DNA of 64,000 bases from Clostridium sartagoforme. Lineage in GTDB: Bacteria; Bacillota; Clostridia; Clostridiales; Clostridiaceae. The stretch covers positions 992,001 through 1,056,000 of the forward strand of contig NZ_SRYR01000001.1 in the NCBI RefSeq assembly GCF_004794105.1. Direction: 5' to 3'. The notes below the pieces were generated by a model. It worked only from the letters and a program-made list of their open reading frames with translations, was not told the origin of the DNA and did no database searches. Positions 10,149-18,747 of the stretch are shown here, piece after piece (within the stretch, counting starts at the first letter, position 1; each line of letters starts with the position of its first letter). Position numbers and translations under genes: made by a program.

Positions 10149-10793
10149 GTGGAGAAAATTAAAATATTAATTGTAGATGATGAAAATTTAATAAGAGAAG
10201 GTTTAAAACTTATGTTATCTACCTTTGATGATATTGAGGTTGTGGGAATTGCAGAAAATGGATATAAGGCACTTGAGGTATGCAAAAATCAAGATATAGA
10301 TATAGTTCTTATGGATATAAGAATGAAGGATTGTGATGGGGTAATGGGCACAAGACTTATAAAAGAACAGTTCACTAAAATTAAGGTAATAATTCTAACT
10401 ACCTTTAATGATAAAGAATATATAAAGTCAGCATTAAATTATGGGGCTTTTGGATATATGCTAAAAGACAGCTCTCATCATGTAATATATGAAGGGATAA
10501 AAGCAGCTTATATGGGTAATATGGTAGTTCATCCAGAAGTTGCAGATAAGATGTTAAGTAGTGAAAAAGAAGGATTAAATACTAAGGAATTAGAAAAGTA
10601 TAATTTTTCGAAAAAGGAGCTTAATATTATTAAGCTTATAGCTGAAGGATTAACTAATAAAGAGATTTCTGAAAAGATATACTTATCAGAAGGAACTATC
10701 AAGAATAATATAACTAATATATTAGCAAAATCAAACTTACGAGATAGAACACAAATTGCAATTTTTGCATTTAAAAATGGAATAGTGACTTAA
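10149..10793 (+). CDS. Response regulator, NarL/LuxR type
   Basis: Cognate regulator of the preceding kinase: a receiver domain (residues 4-118, acceptor Asp in LMDIRMKD, conserved Lys in YMLKDSS) and a LuxR-type helix-turn-helix at the C-terminus (LTNKEISEKIYLSEGTIKNN). The GTG start abuts the kinase stop codon, with AAAGGGAG about six bases upstream. Its 3' end overlaps a palindrome that may be its own operator for the ABC operon. Confidence 0.92.
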   Translation: MEKIKILIVDDENLIREGLKLMLSTFDDIEVVGIAENGYKALEVCKNQDIDIVLMDIRMKDCDGVMGTRLIKEQFTKIKVIILTTFNDKEYIKSALNYGAFGYMLKDSSHHVIYEGIKAAYMGNMVVHPEVADKMLSSEKEGLNTKELEKYNFSKKELNIIKLIAEGLTNKEISEKIYLSEGTIKNNITNILAKSNLRDRTQIAIFAFKNGIVT

Positions 10794-10814
10794 GTCATTT
10801 ATGAAGTGACTTCA
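10786..10814. promoter_or_regulatory. Paired palindromes, candidate response-regulator operator
   Basis: Two perfect short palindromes lie four bases apart: TGACTTAAGTCA (10786-10797) and TGAAGTGACTTCA (10802-10814, central G). They share TGACTT half-sites and stand between the regulator gene and the ABC operon, where a NarL-type regulator would bind to activate exporter genes. Binding is inferred from position and symmetry only. Confidence 0.4.
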
Positions 10815-10824
10815 AGTAGTGGTA

Positions 10825-10874
10825 TCCCCCTAGGGCTTATCTTATTATAGAATTAAGAGATATGCTTAGGGGGA
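10825..10874 (+). promoter_or_regulatory. Inverted repeat that would mask the ribosome site of the ABC operon
   Basis: TCCCCCTA (10825-10832) is the exact complement of TAGGGGGA (10867-10874). The second arm contains the Shine-Dalgarno sequence of the ATPase gene starting at 10883. An eight-pair, mostly G-C stem in such AT-rich DNA could repress translation. It may also be chance. Confidence 0.35.
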
Positions 10875-10882
10875 ATTTTATT

Positions 10883-11818
10883 ATGAGTATAATAGAAATT
10901 AAAAATGTAACAAAAAGATTTAATGATAAGTTAGTACTAGACAATGTTAGCTATGAAGTTGAAAAAGGAGAAATATTTGGCTTTATAGGACCTAATGGTG
11001 CTGGGAAATCAACTTTAATAAATATAATGACAAGTTTATTAGAGCCAGATAGTGGGACAGTAAAAATTTGTGGTTATGATATTTTAAAAGAATCAATTAA
11101 AGCAAAAGAATGTATAGGATATGTTCCACAAGATATTTCATTATTAGAAGAGCTTACAGCCTATGATAATTTAGAATTCTTTGGAGCTTTTTATGGATTA
11201 AAAGGAAAAGAGTTAAAAGAAAGAATTAAGGAAGCGTTAGAAGTTACAGGCCTTGTAGATAAGAAGAAGGAAAAAGTTAAAAAGTTTTCAGGTGGTATGA
11301 AAAGAAGATTAAATATAGCTGCAGCAATTATGCATCATCCAAAAGTATTAATTATGGATGAACCAACAGTTGGTGTAGATCCCCAATCAAGAAATCATAT
11401 ATTTAACTTTACTAAAAATATTTGCAAAGAATGGGGAACAACAGTTATTTATACATCTCACTACATGGAAGAAGTTGAAGAGCTATGTAAAAGAGTATTT
11501 ATTGTTGATTTAGGAAGAGAAATAGCTTATGGAAGTAAAGAAGAAATTAAATCATCTGTTTTCCCAAATAACAAGGTTATTATAGAAGCTAGTGGAATAA
11601 CTGCTGAATTAATCTTAAATATAAGTAAGATAAGTGGAATACTAAATGTTAAGGAAAATCAAGATAGTATTATATTAACTATAGATTCTAACTTTAAGCT
11701 AAATAGTGTTTTATTAATTTTAGAAGAAAATAAGATAAATATTAAAAAAATAAGTTATGAAGAAGCAAAGCTTGAAGATGTATTCTTGGCATTAACAGGA
11801 AAGACATTAAGGGATTAG
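10883..11818 (+). CDS. ABC transporter ATP-binding protein (LnrL/DrrA-like)
   Basis: ATPase subunit of an ABC-2 exporter. Walker A is GPNGAGKST, the signature is FSGGMKRRLNIA, Walker B is VLIMDEPT, and a C-terminal extension typical of drug-export ATPases (DrrA type) follows the nucleotide domain. An in-frame ATG at 10862 exists, but AGGGGGA at 10868-10874 fits the ATG at 10883. Two permease genes follow at once. The operon order (kinase, regulator, ATPase, two permeases) points to export of an antimicrobial or amphiphile. Confidence 0.93.
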   Translation: MSIIEIKNVTKRFNDKLVLDNVSYEVEKGEIFGFIGPNGAGKSTLINIMTSLLEPDSGTVKICGYDILKESIKAKECIGYVPQDISLLEELTAYDNLEFFGAFYGLKGKELKERIKEALEVTGLVDKKKEKVKKFSGGMKRRLNIAAAIMHHPKVLIMDEPTVGVDPQSRNHIFNFTKNICKEWGTTVIYTSHYMEEVEELCKRVFIVDLGREIAYGSKEEIKSSVFPNNKVIIEASGITAELILNISKISGILNVKENQDSIILTIDSNFKLNSVLLILEENKINIKKISYEEAKLEDVFLALTGKTLRD

Positions 11819-11829
11819 GGGTGAATTTT

Positions 11830-12942
11830 ATGAAGCTACTGTATTTTACAAAGACTACTTTAAAAGGAATGGTTTCAACGGGAGTAGTAACAATATTGTA
11901 TTTTGTATTATTTCCAGTACTATTAGCTGGATTTATGGGGTTTTTCCAAAACACCTTACATGATAATCCTTTAAAACTAAATGATGTAAAAGTAAAAATT
12001 ATTGATAATGATAATAGTAATATGTCTAAAGCTTTAGTTGATTTATTAAAAAGTGAAGATATGAAGGAATTAGTAGAGATAAATGATGAAAAGCCTGTAT
12101 TAGAAATAATTATTCCCAAAGGTTATGAGGAAAGTCTAATATCTTTACAAAAAAATGAAATAAAAATAAATAAATTAGAAGATGGCTTTAATAATTCAAC
12201 AAATACTTTAAAGATAATATTAGATAAGTATCATAAAAATCTTTATGTAAGTATAGCAGGAGGATCTAATGAAGCTTTAGAAGAAATATCAAATAATACT
12301 ATTGTTGAAACTACAAATATAAATACAAGTAAAACATCAAGTAGTTATGAAGTAATGGCTGCTTCAATGATTGGATTTGTAATTAGCATGCTTATATTTT
12401 CTCAAATACAAGCTAGTTATACAGATATTAGTATGAAGGTAGATAGGAGAATTATTTCAACACCAATTAGTAAGCTTGAGTTTTTCTATTATGATACATT
12501 TGTATCGTTTATTTACTCACTTATAATTATAGGAGCGTATATTTTCTTCTTTAGAATTGCAGGAATTAGTTTTACAGGACCTTTAATACCACTAATAGTA
12601 TTATTACTAGCATCAGCACTAATGATAGTAGGCATTAGCAAATCTGTATTGACCTTCTTTGGAGCGAAATATGGAAAGTTAATAGGAGCATTAATATTTA
12701 CCTTACCTATAATAGGAATGGAAGCTTTCACAGGTGAAGGAAATGCATTAAAGGTACTTGCACCAACTCACTATATATCAAAGCTTCTTAATATATATAA
12801 TTTAGAAGGAAGTATAAGTAGTAATATTAGTGATTTATCTTTAGTTCTATTAATTCCAATAGTATTATTAATACTTGCAACTATAAAAATAGTTATATCA
12901 AGAAAAATAGCTTTATCAAAGGGGGGTAAAAAATGCGCTTAA
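11830..12942 (+). CDS. ABC-2 type transporter permease (first subunit)
   Basis: Membrane subunit with one N-terminal helix (about residues 15-38), a long extracytoplasmic domain, and five to six helices in the C-terminal half, the ABC2_membrane_3 layout. An in-frame GTG at 11821 lies inside the AGGGGTG ribosome site, so ATG 11830 is the better start. The 3' end overlaps the next permease gene by 10 bp, so the two are coupled and probably form the heterodimeric pore for the preceding ATPase. Confidence 0.9.
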   Translation: MKLLYFTKTTLKGMVSTGVVTILYFVLFPVLLAGFMGFFQNTLHDNPLKLNDVKVKIIDNDNSNMSKALVDLLKSEDMKELVEINDEKPVLEIIIPKGYEESLISLQKNEIKINKLEDGFNNSTNTLKIILDKYHKNLYVSIAGGSNEALEEISNNTIVETTNINTSKTSSSYEVMAASMIGFVISMLIFSQIQASYTDISMKVDRRIISTPISKLEFFYYDTFVSFIYSLIIIGAYIFFFRIAGISFTGPLIPLIVLLLASALMIVGISKSVLTFFGAKYGKLIGALIFTLPIIGMEAFTGEGNALKVLAPTHYISKLLNIYNLEGSISSNISDLSLVLLIPIVLLILATIKIVISRKIALSKGGKKCA

Positions 12943-14003
12943 TAAGGCTTACAATAATAAATATAAAAAGGACAATAAAAAATCCAGCAATGCTATTAAT
13001 GACATTTCTTTTCCCTATGGTTGTGTTATTTGGAGTTGTTGGAACTGGATCAGGAGGCTCATCCTTAGGAAAAATAGGAATAATAGATAATACATCTGGA
13101 AAATATTCTAAAGATTTAATACAAGAATTAGAAGAAAAGTATGATATAGAAAATCTTGAAGGAACTGTAGAAGATAGTTATAACGAGTTAAGAGATAAAA
13201 AATTAGCTATGGTATATGTATTAAATGAAGATTTTGATAAAAATATAGATTTAGGTAAAACACCTAAAATTGAGAACTATGTAGTAGAAACAGGAATGGG
13301 TTCAATAATAGCTGAAGATATAATAAATAATTATGTTAATAACCTATTAGAAGAAAGTATAAACTCAGGTTTAAGTACAAATTCTATAGACTCAGTAATA
13401 GTAGAAAATTATGAAAAAGATAGTAATGACTACTATATGGCAGTAATAATGATATGCTATTTTATGATGATAGGTGCAACTATAATAACAGAAGATATAC
13501 TAAAGCTTAAAGCACAAAAAGTATTAAAAAGGGTAATATCAACAGGAAATAAAGATAGGCAAATACTAGGTTCATTATATATATCAAGCTTTATAATACA
13601 AGCTATAATAAGCTCAATAAGTTTAATTGTAGCTATTATGATATTTAATATAGAGAGATTTAATTTAGGTTTGGGCATTCTTGCTATAACTTTATGTAGT
13701 TTAATAACTACGGCTATTATAATGACGGTAACAAGATGGGTTAAGAACCAAACTCTAGCAAGCTTAGCAGTTGTAATATTTGGTTTATTAGCCTTTGCAG
13801 TTGGAATTCTTGGAACTAATTTAGATGAGTTCTCTAATGTACCAAAGGCAATAGGATATTTAAGCGTAATATCACCATTTTCATGGCTTGGCAAAATAAT
13901 AAATGGTGAATCTATAGTAGCTTCGATAATAGTAATTGTATTAATGTCCTTAGCCTTCTTTACCTTAGGAAGCTTTAAGTTAAGAGATTACGTAAAAGAA
14001 TAA
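12933..14003 (+). CDS. ABC-2 type transporter permease (second subunit)
   Basis: A paralogue of the preceding permease in layout: N-terminal helix (about residues 18-38), large extracytoplasmic region, and a block of six helices from about residue 165. The ribosome site GGGGGG lies within the end of the preceding gene. It is the last gene of the exporter operon and is followed by a terminator at 14092. Confidence 0.9.
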   Translation: MRLIRLTIINIKRTIKNPAMLLMTFLFPMVVLFGVVGTGSGGSSLGKIGIIDNTSGKYSKDLIQELEEKYDIENLEGTVEDSYNELRDKKLAMVYVLNEDFDKNIDLGKTPKIENYVVETGMGSIIAEDIINNYVNNLLEESINSGLSTNSIDSVIVENYEKDSNDYYMAVIMICYFMMIGATIITEDILKLKAQKVLKRVISTGNKDRQILGSLYISSFIIQAIISSISLIVAIMIFNIERFNLGLGILAITLCSLITTAIIMTVTRWVKNQTLASLAVVIFGLLAFAVGILGTNLDEFSNVPKAIGYLSVISPFSWLGKIINGESIVASIIVIVLMSLAFFTLGSFKLRDYVKE

Positions 14004-14091
14004 GTTAATGAACTATAGTAGATAGTCTATAATAAATAATTAATAATAAAAAATTAATAAGAGAAAAGTGATTTTTTAGAATTACAGAATT

Positions 14092-14134
14092 AACTGATAA
14101 AGCTCATTTAAGGGTTTTATCAGTTTTTTTATTT
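14092..14134 (+). terminator. Rho-independent terminator of the ABC operon
   Basis: AACTGATAAA pairs with TTTATCAGTT across a 13-base loop and is followed by a run of T. Confidence 0.8.
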
Positions 14135-14246
14135 TATATGTCTATATTGGAGAGTATAGCTATTTTTTATGATGTAGAAGTAATATATTTAAATAAATTT
14201 AATATAATTAATAGACAAATTATTCAAGTATATGTGGAGGGATAAG

Positions 14247-14441
14247 ATGAAGAGATATAAGGTTCTTAGTCAAAAAGATAAGTGGTTTTCAGGAAAGTTT
14301 GATCCTCAGAAATTAGAAGATGCATTAAATGCATATGCAGATCAGGGATGGGAGTTAAAGGCTGCAGCTACTGCAGATATTGCTTCATTTGCTGGAAGTA
14401 GACAGGAGTTTATTGCAATTATGGAAAGGGAAGAAGATTAA
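14247..14441 (+). CDS. Small DUF4177-type protein
   Basis: A 64-residue protein with the DUF4177 pattern: MKRYKVLSQ, a stretch around LEDALNAYADQGWELKA, then a final beta strand EFIAIMERE. Function is unknown for the family. GGAGGG at 14236-14241 sets the start at ATG 14247 rather than the in-frame ATG at 14232. The stop overlaps the next start as TAATG, so the two genes are coupled. Confidence 0.75.
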   Translation: MKRYKVLSQKDKWFSGKFDPQKLEDALNAYADQGWELKAAATADIASFAGSRQEFIAIMEREED

Positions 14442-14752
14442 TGGCTTATACTACTGTATATAATGACATAGTATTTATAGAAGGAAATAACTCCAATGCA
14501 AATATTGTAGGAGAAGTTAGTTCAGACTTAAGTTTTAAGATTGGAGCTCAATTAAAGAACTTAAATGATGTAAAAAGTGATATGACAAATAAAGCAAAGT
14601 TACTAGGTGCAAATTGCATTTTGAATTTTAAATATGGACAAAAAAGTAGGTGGCTTGCTATAGATGATGTTGCTTTTTATGGAAATGGTAAGGCGGGAAT
14701 ATTGCCATCTACTGTTTATGAGGAGTTAGTTAATAAAGTTAAGAATAGATAG
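14441..14752 (+). CDS. Conserved hypothetical protein, possibly YbjQ-like
   Basis: 103 residues, not firmly recognised. There is no signal peptide or membrane segment. The stretch NKAKLLGANCILNFKYG recalls the strand-helix-GAN pattern of YbjQ-type (heavy-metal-binding-like) domains, but the similarity is weak. It is translationally coupled to the DUF4177 gene upstream, which suggests the products act together. Confidence 0.55.
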   Translation: MAYTTVYNDIVFIEGNNSNANIVGEVSSDLSFKIGAQLKNLNDVKSDMTNKAKLLGANCILNFKYGQKSRWLAIDDVAFYGNGKAGILPSTVYEELVNKVKNR

Positions 14753-14904
14753 GTATTATGATATGCTCTCTGTTAAGTAGACAGGGGGCAGTTCATTCTA
14801 TCTATTTTAGTTTTAGGAAAGAATTTATATAGAATAAGAGATAAATAGACATAATCTGAAGTTTTTGCTAAAATAAATTGAATAGACTTAAGGAGGAAAA
14901 TTAG

Positions 14905-15099
14905 ATGATTTCTAAGAAGCAACTTAAAGAAGATATAATAACTTATGATATAATAACTTACAAAGATGAAGATGGAAAGCAAGTTGAGTATGTTGAGGTT
15001 ACTCTTGTAGATAGAATTATAGATGTTTATATGGATGTTAGAGAAGTTAATATAGGTATTCTTGCAAATAAAATAATTGAAGATAATTTATATGAATAG
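14905..15099 (+). CDS. Small hypothetical protein
   Basis: A 64-residue, acidic, soluble protein with no recognised family. It has a good ribosome site (AGGAGG, eight bases upstream) and its own terminator at 15100, which argue for a real gene. The first residues contain the echo DIITYDIITYKDEDG. The 152 bp upstream hold nothing clear. Confidence 0.6.
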   Translation: MISKKQLKEDIITYDIITYKDEDGKQVEYVEVTLVDRIIDVYMDVREVNIGILANKIIEDNLYE

Positions 15100-15137
15100 A
15101 AAGTGGTGAGATGTAGATTTCACCACTTTTAACTTTT
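15100..15137 (+). terminator. Rho-independent terminator
   Basis: The arms AAAGTGGTGA and TCACCACTTT form a perfect ten-pair stem just after the stop codon of the small gene. Confidence 0.8.
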
Positions 15138-15216
15138 TATAACTTATAGTATTTGAAGAATTTTTACTAATGGTATATTATTGTAAATATAATCGTAAAA
15201 AGTGGGGGATTTTTTT

Positions 15217-15798
15217 ATGTCTAATATCAAAAGAGAAGATTATATTAATGAAATAAAGAAAAATATTGAAGAGAAAATGAAAAGGCTTTTTGAAAAGGCT
15301 CATAAATATACAGAGAACTTAAGCCATGAGGATATAGTAAAATTACATGAAAATCATGTTAAAGATGTATTTTATCCTTATATGAATAATCTGCCAGCTT
15401 TAAAAAAGATGGTAGAAATAAGTGGGGAGGAAAAAGTACTAGAAGATATTAAGGATAAGTTTATGGGAACTTTTCATTTCCATGAGAAGATGTTAAAGTG
15501 TGAGAAAGTTAGAGAAGATAGGAAAACTAAATATACAGAGGAAGAACTTTTAGAGCATAGAGAGAAAATATCAAAATATATTCAAAAGTTAACAACATCA
15601 ATAATTGAAGAATGTAAGTATTTAAATAGTGAGGAATTAAAAGAAATACATATGTTTATATTTAAACTTATATTTAATTCTGATATAGAACATATACCAT
15701 GTTTTAAAAAGGCATCAGATACTATGAATATGGATGTTATAAATAGAATACATAATAGAAAAGTTTCAGATACTATAAATAAGTATAGTGACTTATAA
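15217..15798 (+). CDS. Helical protein with two related halves, function unknown
   Basis: 193 residues, predicted all-helical and soluble, family not recognised. The halves look homologous: LSHEDIVKLHENHVKDVFYP then LPALKKM in the first, LNSEELKEIHMFIFKLIFNS then IPCFKKA in the second. Both end in a short segment before an Asp-Ile or Asn-Arg-Ile helix, which indicates internal duplication. The start is ATG 15217, preceded by GGGGGA; the in-frame GTG at 15202 lies just upstream of that site. Confidence 0.6.
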   Translation: MSNIKREDYINEIKKNIEEKMKRLFEKAHKYTENLSHEDIVKLHENHVKDVFYPYMNNLPALKKMVEISGEEKVLEDIKDKFMGTFHFHEKMLKCEKVREDRKTKYTEEELLEHREKISKYIQKLTTSIIEECKYLNSEELKEIHMFIFKLIFNSDIEHIPCFKKASDTMNMDVINRIHNRKVSDTINKYSDL

Positions 15799-15817
15799 AG
15801 AAAGTTAAAAGATAGAA

Positions 15818-15912
15818 GCTTTTAATTAATGAAATTTACTTTAAAAACTATTTTTTGCTTAAAGTAAAATAAATCCTTTGAATGTAGATTATTTATAGAA
15901 ATAAATATTAAT
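15818..15912. repeat. Dispersed repeat, copy A
   Basis: About 95 bp starting AGCTTTTAATTAATG and ending near GTAGATTATTTATAGAAA. It aligns, with small gaps and about three quarters identity by eye, to copy B at 18381-18475. The two copies bracket the carD-like and recA genes. Confidence 0.5.
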
Positions 15913-15953
15913 ATATGTAAGAAAATTTAATTTAGAAGATTTCTTACATATAT
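15911..15953 (+). terminator. Perfect 14-bp hairpin, possible terminator
   Basis: ATATATGTAAGAAA (15911-15924) pairs exactly with TTTCTTACATATAT (15940-15953). It lies between the helical-protein gene and the CarD-like gene. The T run after it is weak, so it may be a terminator or a processing site. Confidence 0.45.
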
Positions 15954-16030
15954 TATTTGTTTTGTGGTACAATAGTATTATAGATAAAAACAAAAATATT
16001 GTTTATTTGCATGAGATTTTTTTATAAGTG

Positions 16031-16052
16031 CCTAAGTAAACGTTTACTTAGG
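16031..16052. promoter_or_regulatory. Perfect 22-bp palindrome, candidate operator
   Basis: The half-site CCTAAGTAAAC is followed at once by its exact reverse complement. It stands about 90 bp before the CarD-like gene. Perfect 22-bp symmetry suits a dimeric repressor of TetR or LacI type, or an RNA hairpin. No candidate regulator gene is adjacent. Confidence 0.45.
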
Positions 16053-16140
16053 TAATTTTATATATACTAAAGATTTCAGAATTATCTAAAATAAAAAATA
16101 TATTGTTGATATTATTAATAATATTTAGGAGGTAAATTTA

Positions 16141-16635
16141 ATGTTTAAAAAAGGGGATTTAATTTTATATTCATCACATGGAATATGTAAGATAGACGAT
16201 ATATGTGAAAAGACTTTTTCATATGTGAAAAAAGACTATTATATATTGCACCCTATGGGGGATAAAAAACTAAGTATAAGTATTCCTGTAGAGAATGGTA
16301 ATGCATCAATGCTTGAACTTTTATCACAAGAAGAAGCTGGTGAAATATTAGAATCATTTAAATATGATGGATGCGATTGGATAGATGTAGATAAAGAAAG
16401 AGGAGAAGTATATAGCGATATTGTAAAAAAAGGAAATAGAAAAGAAATCGCTAAAATAGCTAATACTCTTATTAAAGAAAGAAGTAAACTAGAAGCAAGT
16501 GGTAAGAAGTTCCACGAAAAAGATAAAAGACTTTTATCAAATATTGAAAATAGTCTATTTGCAGAACTTGCTTTTCTATTAAATGTTTCTTTAGAAGATA
16601 TAGAAGAAAAAGTAAATATATATATAAATAATTAG
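16141..16635 (+). CDS. CarD/CdnL family transcriptional regulator
   Basis: A 164-residue protein with an N-terminal CarD/TRCF RNA-polymerase-interacting Tudor-like domain ([20 protein letters not shown]) and a helical C-terminal domain. Family members bind RNA polymerase beta and stabilise open promoter complexes, often at rRNA promoters. The ribosome site AGGAGG is strong. It is followed by recA after 11 bp, so the two form an operon. This pairing is unusual; CarD-like genes are not generally linked to recA. Confidence 0.88.
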   Translation: MFKKGDLILYSSHGICKIDDICEKTFSYVKKDYYILHPMGDKKLSISIPVENGNASMLELLSQEEAGEILESFKYDGCDWIDVDKERGEVYSDIVKKGNRKEIAKIANTLIKERSKLEASGKKFHEKDKRLLSNIENSLFAELAFLLNVSLEDIEEKVNIYINN

Positions 16636-16646
16636 AGGTGAAATTT

Positions 16647-17780
16647 TTGGGTATTGATAAAGAAAAGCTAATTGCAATAGATTCAGTAATGATGCAAATA
16701 GAGAAGCAATATGGAAAAGGCTCAGTTATGAAACTTGGAGCAAATACCACAATGGATATTGAAGCTATATCTACGGGATGTTTATCACTAGATATAGCTT
16801 TAGGTTTGGGAGGAGTTCCAAGAGGTAGAATAATAGAAATATATGGACCAGAAAGTTCAGGTAAAACAACTATTGCACTACATATAATAGCTGAGGCTCA
16901 AAAGTTAGGTGGGTCAGCAGCCTTTATAGATGCAGAACATGCCTTAGATCCTAACTATGCAAAAAACTTAGGAGTAAAGGTAGATGAGTTAATAGTCAGC
17001 CAACCTGATAATGGAGAACAGGCACTAGAAATAACAGAGGCATTAGTAAGATCTAATGCGTTAGATGTTCTAGTAGTAGACTCTGTAGCAGCATTAGTAC
17101 CAAGGGCTGAAATAGAAGGAGATATGGGAGATTCTCATATAGGTCTTCAAGCAAGATTAATGTCACAAGCTCTAAGAAAACTTACAGCTTCTATAAGTAG
17201 ATCTAAATGTGTTGTAATATTTATAAACCAATTAAGAGAAAAAATAGGAGTAATGTTTGGAAGTCCAGAAACAACAACTGGTGGACGAGCTCTAAAATTC
17301 TATTCTTCAGTGAGATTAGACATAAGAAGGATAGATAGAATAAAGGTAGGAGAAGAGATTTTAGGAAGCAGGGCAAGAATAAAAGTAACTAAAAATAAGG
17401 TAGCTCCACCATTTAAAATAGCAGAATTTGATATTATGTATAATGAAGGAATATCAAGAACAGGTAATATAGTAGATATAGCTGTTAATGAAGATATAAT
17501 CGCAAAAAGTGGTTCATGGTTTTCTTATAATGATATAAGATTAGGGCAAGGAAGAGAAAATGCAAAAATATACTTAAAAGAAAATCAAGAAATTGCTATT
17601 GAAATAGAAAACAAAATTAGAGCAAAATATAATCTTCCATTAATGAAAGAAGAAAAAAGCGAGAAGCCTAAAGTAAAAGATAAAGCTAAAGTAGCGAAAT
17701 CAAAATTAGGCCAAGCTGAAGACATGGATTTAGTAAAATCTGATGAAGTGGAATCTAAAGTTGGACAGGCTAAAAAGTAG
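16647..17780 (+). CDS. recA: Recombinase A, with unusual repetitive C-terminal tail
   Basis: RecA: ATP-dependent strand exchange and LexA co-protease. Walker A is GPESSGKTT, the Walker B strand is [15 protein letters not shown], the L2-loop region [14 protein letters not shown] and the C-terminal QGRENAK are intact, so it looks functional. The start is probably TTG 16647 ([12 protein letters not shown], matching RecA N-termini), six bases after AGAGGTG; GTG 16638 overlaps that site. After residue 335 the tail is Lys/Glu-rich and ends in the motif [14 protein letters not shown], whose DNA is repeated in decayed form beyond the stop. The neighbours (CarD-like, no pgsA, cinA or rny) differ from the usual recA locus, so it could be a second copy. 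Confidence 0.93.
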   Translation: MGIDKEKLIAIDSVMMQIEKQYGKGSVMKLGANTTMDIEAISTGCLSLDIALGLGGVPRGRIIEIYGPESSGKTTIALHIIAEAQKLGGSAAFIDAEHALDPNYAKNLGVKVDELIVSQPDNGEQALEITEALVRSNALDVLVVDSVAALVPRAEIEGDMGDSHIGLQARLMSQALRKLTASISRSKCVVIFINQLREKIGVMFGSPETTTGGRALKFYSSVRLDIRRIDRIKVGEEILGSRARIKVTKNKVAPPFKIAEFDIMYNEGISRTGNIVDIAVNEDIIAKSGSWFSYNDIRLGQGRENAKIYLKENQEIAIEIENKIRAKYNLPLMKEEKSEKPKVKDKAKVAKSKLGQAEDMDLVKSDEVESKVGQAKK

Positions 17781-18108
17781 TTTGGTAAAAGATGACAAGT
17801 AAAAACTATAAAGTAGAATAAAAAATAGAATAAGCTTTAGAAGTAAATTTAACAAAATATTATGAAGTGAAATCTAGGGTAGGACAGGCTAAGAGGTAGA
17901 GTTAGTAAAAGATCATGAAGTAAAATTAAAGGCGTATAAGCTTTAGAAGTGAATTTAGTTAAAAGTGATGAAGTAGAATGCAAAGTAGGACAAGTGAAGA
18001 AGTGTATTTAATAAAAGATAACGAAGCAAAATCAATAGTGTGCAAGTCTAAGAAGTTAATTTAACAGGATATAATTAAGCAAAACTAAAAGCAGGTCAAT
18101 ATAAATAG
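17694..18108 (+). repeat. Decayed ~53-bp tandem repeats continuing from the recA 3' end
   Basis: About eight units. Taking the GAAGT core as anchor, units lie at 17745, 17796, 17865, 17917, 17970, 18023 and 18076, so the period is 51-53 bp apart from one longer 69-bp unit; the intact coding unit is 54 bp (18 codons). Translated each in its own best frame, downstream units give [49 protein letters not shown] and LIKDNEAKSIVCKSKK, all close to the RecA tail. Stops and frame slips separate them. They appear to be a former coding extension now outside the gene. Confidence 0.75.
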
Positions 18109-18609
18109 ATATAACAAATCAAATAAGTATAGCAATCCTTATATATCAATTCTTAGTAGTAAGGTTTTCAAGTGATGATATCAGTATTAATAGTTAATGT
18201 AATACAATACTAATACTTAGAAATAAATTGCGTAGCAAGGTTACAAAAGTACAATATGGTAAGTTGAAGAATACTTATATAAGTTGTATAAAGTTTTTAT
18301 GTTTTATTAAATTAGTTCAGATAAAACGTTCAGTTAAGTAAATACAGAATCAACTTATATAAAAATAACAAAATATATATGCTTTCAATTAATGTAATTT
18401 ATACTTTAAAACTATTTTTCACTCAAAATAATACAGGCACTTAAAATATAGATTATTTATTGAAACATATATATGATAATTCATAAATTGAATTATTTAA
18501 ATATTATGTAAAATATTAAATTTTACAGATAGTATTGAATATACAGAAATCTAATTTTTAAAATAAGTCTAATAATAATTAATATAACTATAAATATAGT
18601 TTTTAATGG
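18109..18609. other. Gene-free AT-rich stretch between recA repeats and terminator
   Basis: About 500 bp without a credible gene on either strand. It contains copy B of a dispersed repeat (18381-18475) and ends in a strong terminator-like hairpin at 18610. A small RNA or a long recA 3' UTR could lie here, but no promoter stands out. Confidence 0.4.
18381..18475. repeat. Dispersed repeat, copy B
   Basis: A diverged copy of 15818-15912. Shared blocks include CAATTAATGTAATTTA, AAAACTATTTTT and TATAGATTATTTAT. Both copies are upstream of the next gene by about 230-270 bp, so the repeat may be a duplicated upstream region. Confidence 0.5.
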
Positions 18610-18646
18610 GATGCATTGGATTTAATAATCTAATGCATCTATTTTT
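18610..18646 (+). terminator. Strong terminator-like hairpin without an adjacent gene
   Basis: GATGCATTGGAT pairs with ATCTAATGCATC (one G-U pair, six-base loop), then ATTTTT. The nearest upstream stop codon is recA, 830 bp away. Confidence 0.6.
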
Positions 18647-18747
18647 ATAAATAGAAGACATAATATTAATAAGATATATTTTGACAATTATCTAAAGTGC
18701 TGTTAAAGTTTAATAGTTACTAGTTGAAGGAAAGAGGTAAATAACAA

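Noticed and set aside
11742..12119. Open frame of 125 codons on the minus strand
   Set aside because: Antisense to the ABC operon junction; no start signal.
13457..13894. Open frame of 145 codons on the minus strand
   Set aside because: It is antisense to the second ABC permease gene, without ribosome site or recognisable motif; low-complexity mirror of a hydrophobic protein.
17694..18108. CRISPR array after recA
   Set aside because: Units are contiguous and diverge over their whole length, with no constant repeat and variable spacer pattern; they match the recA coding end.
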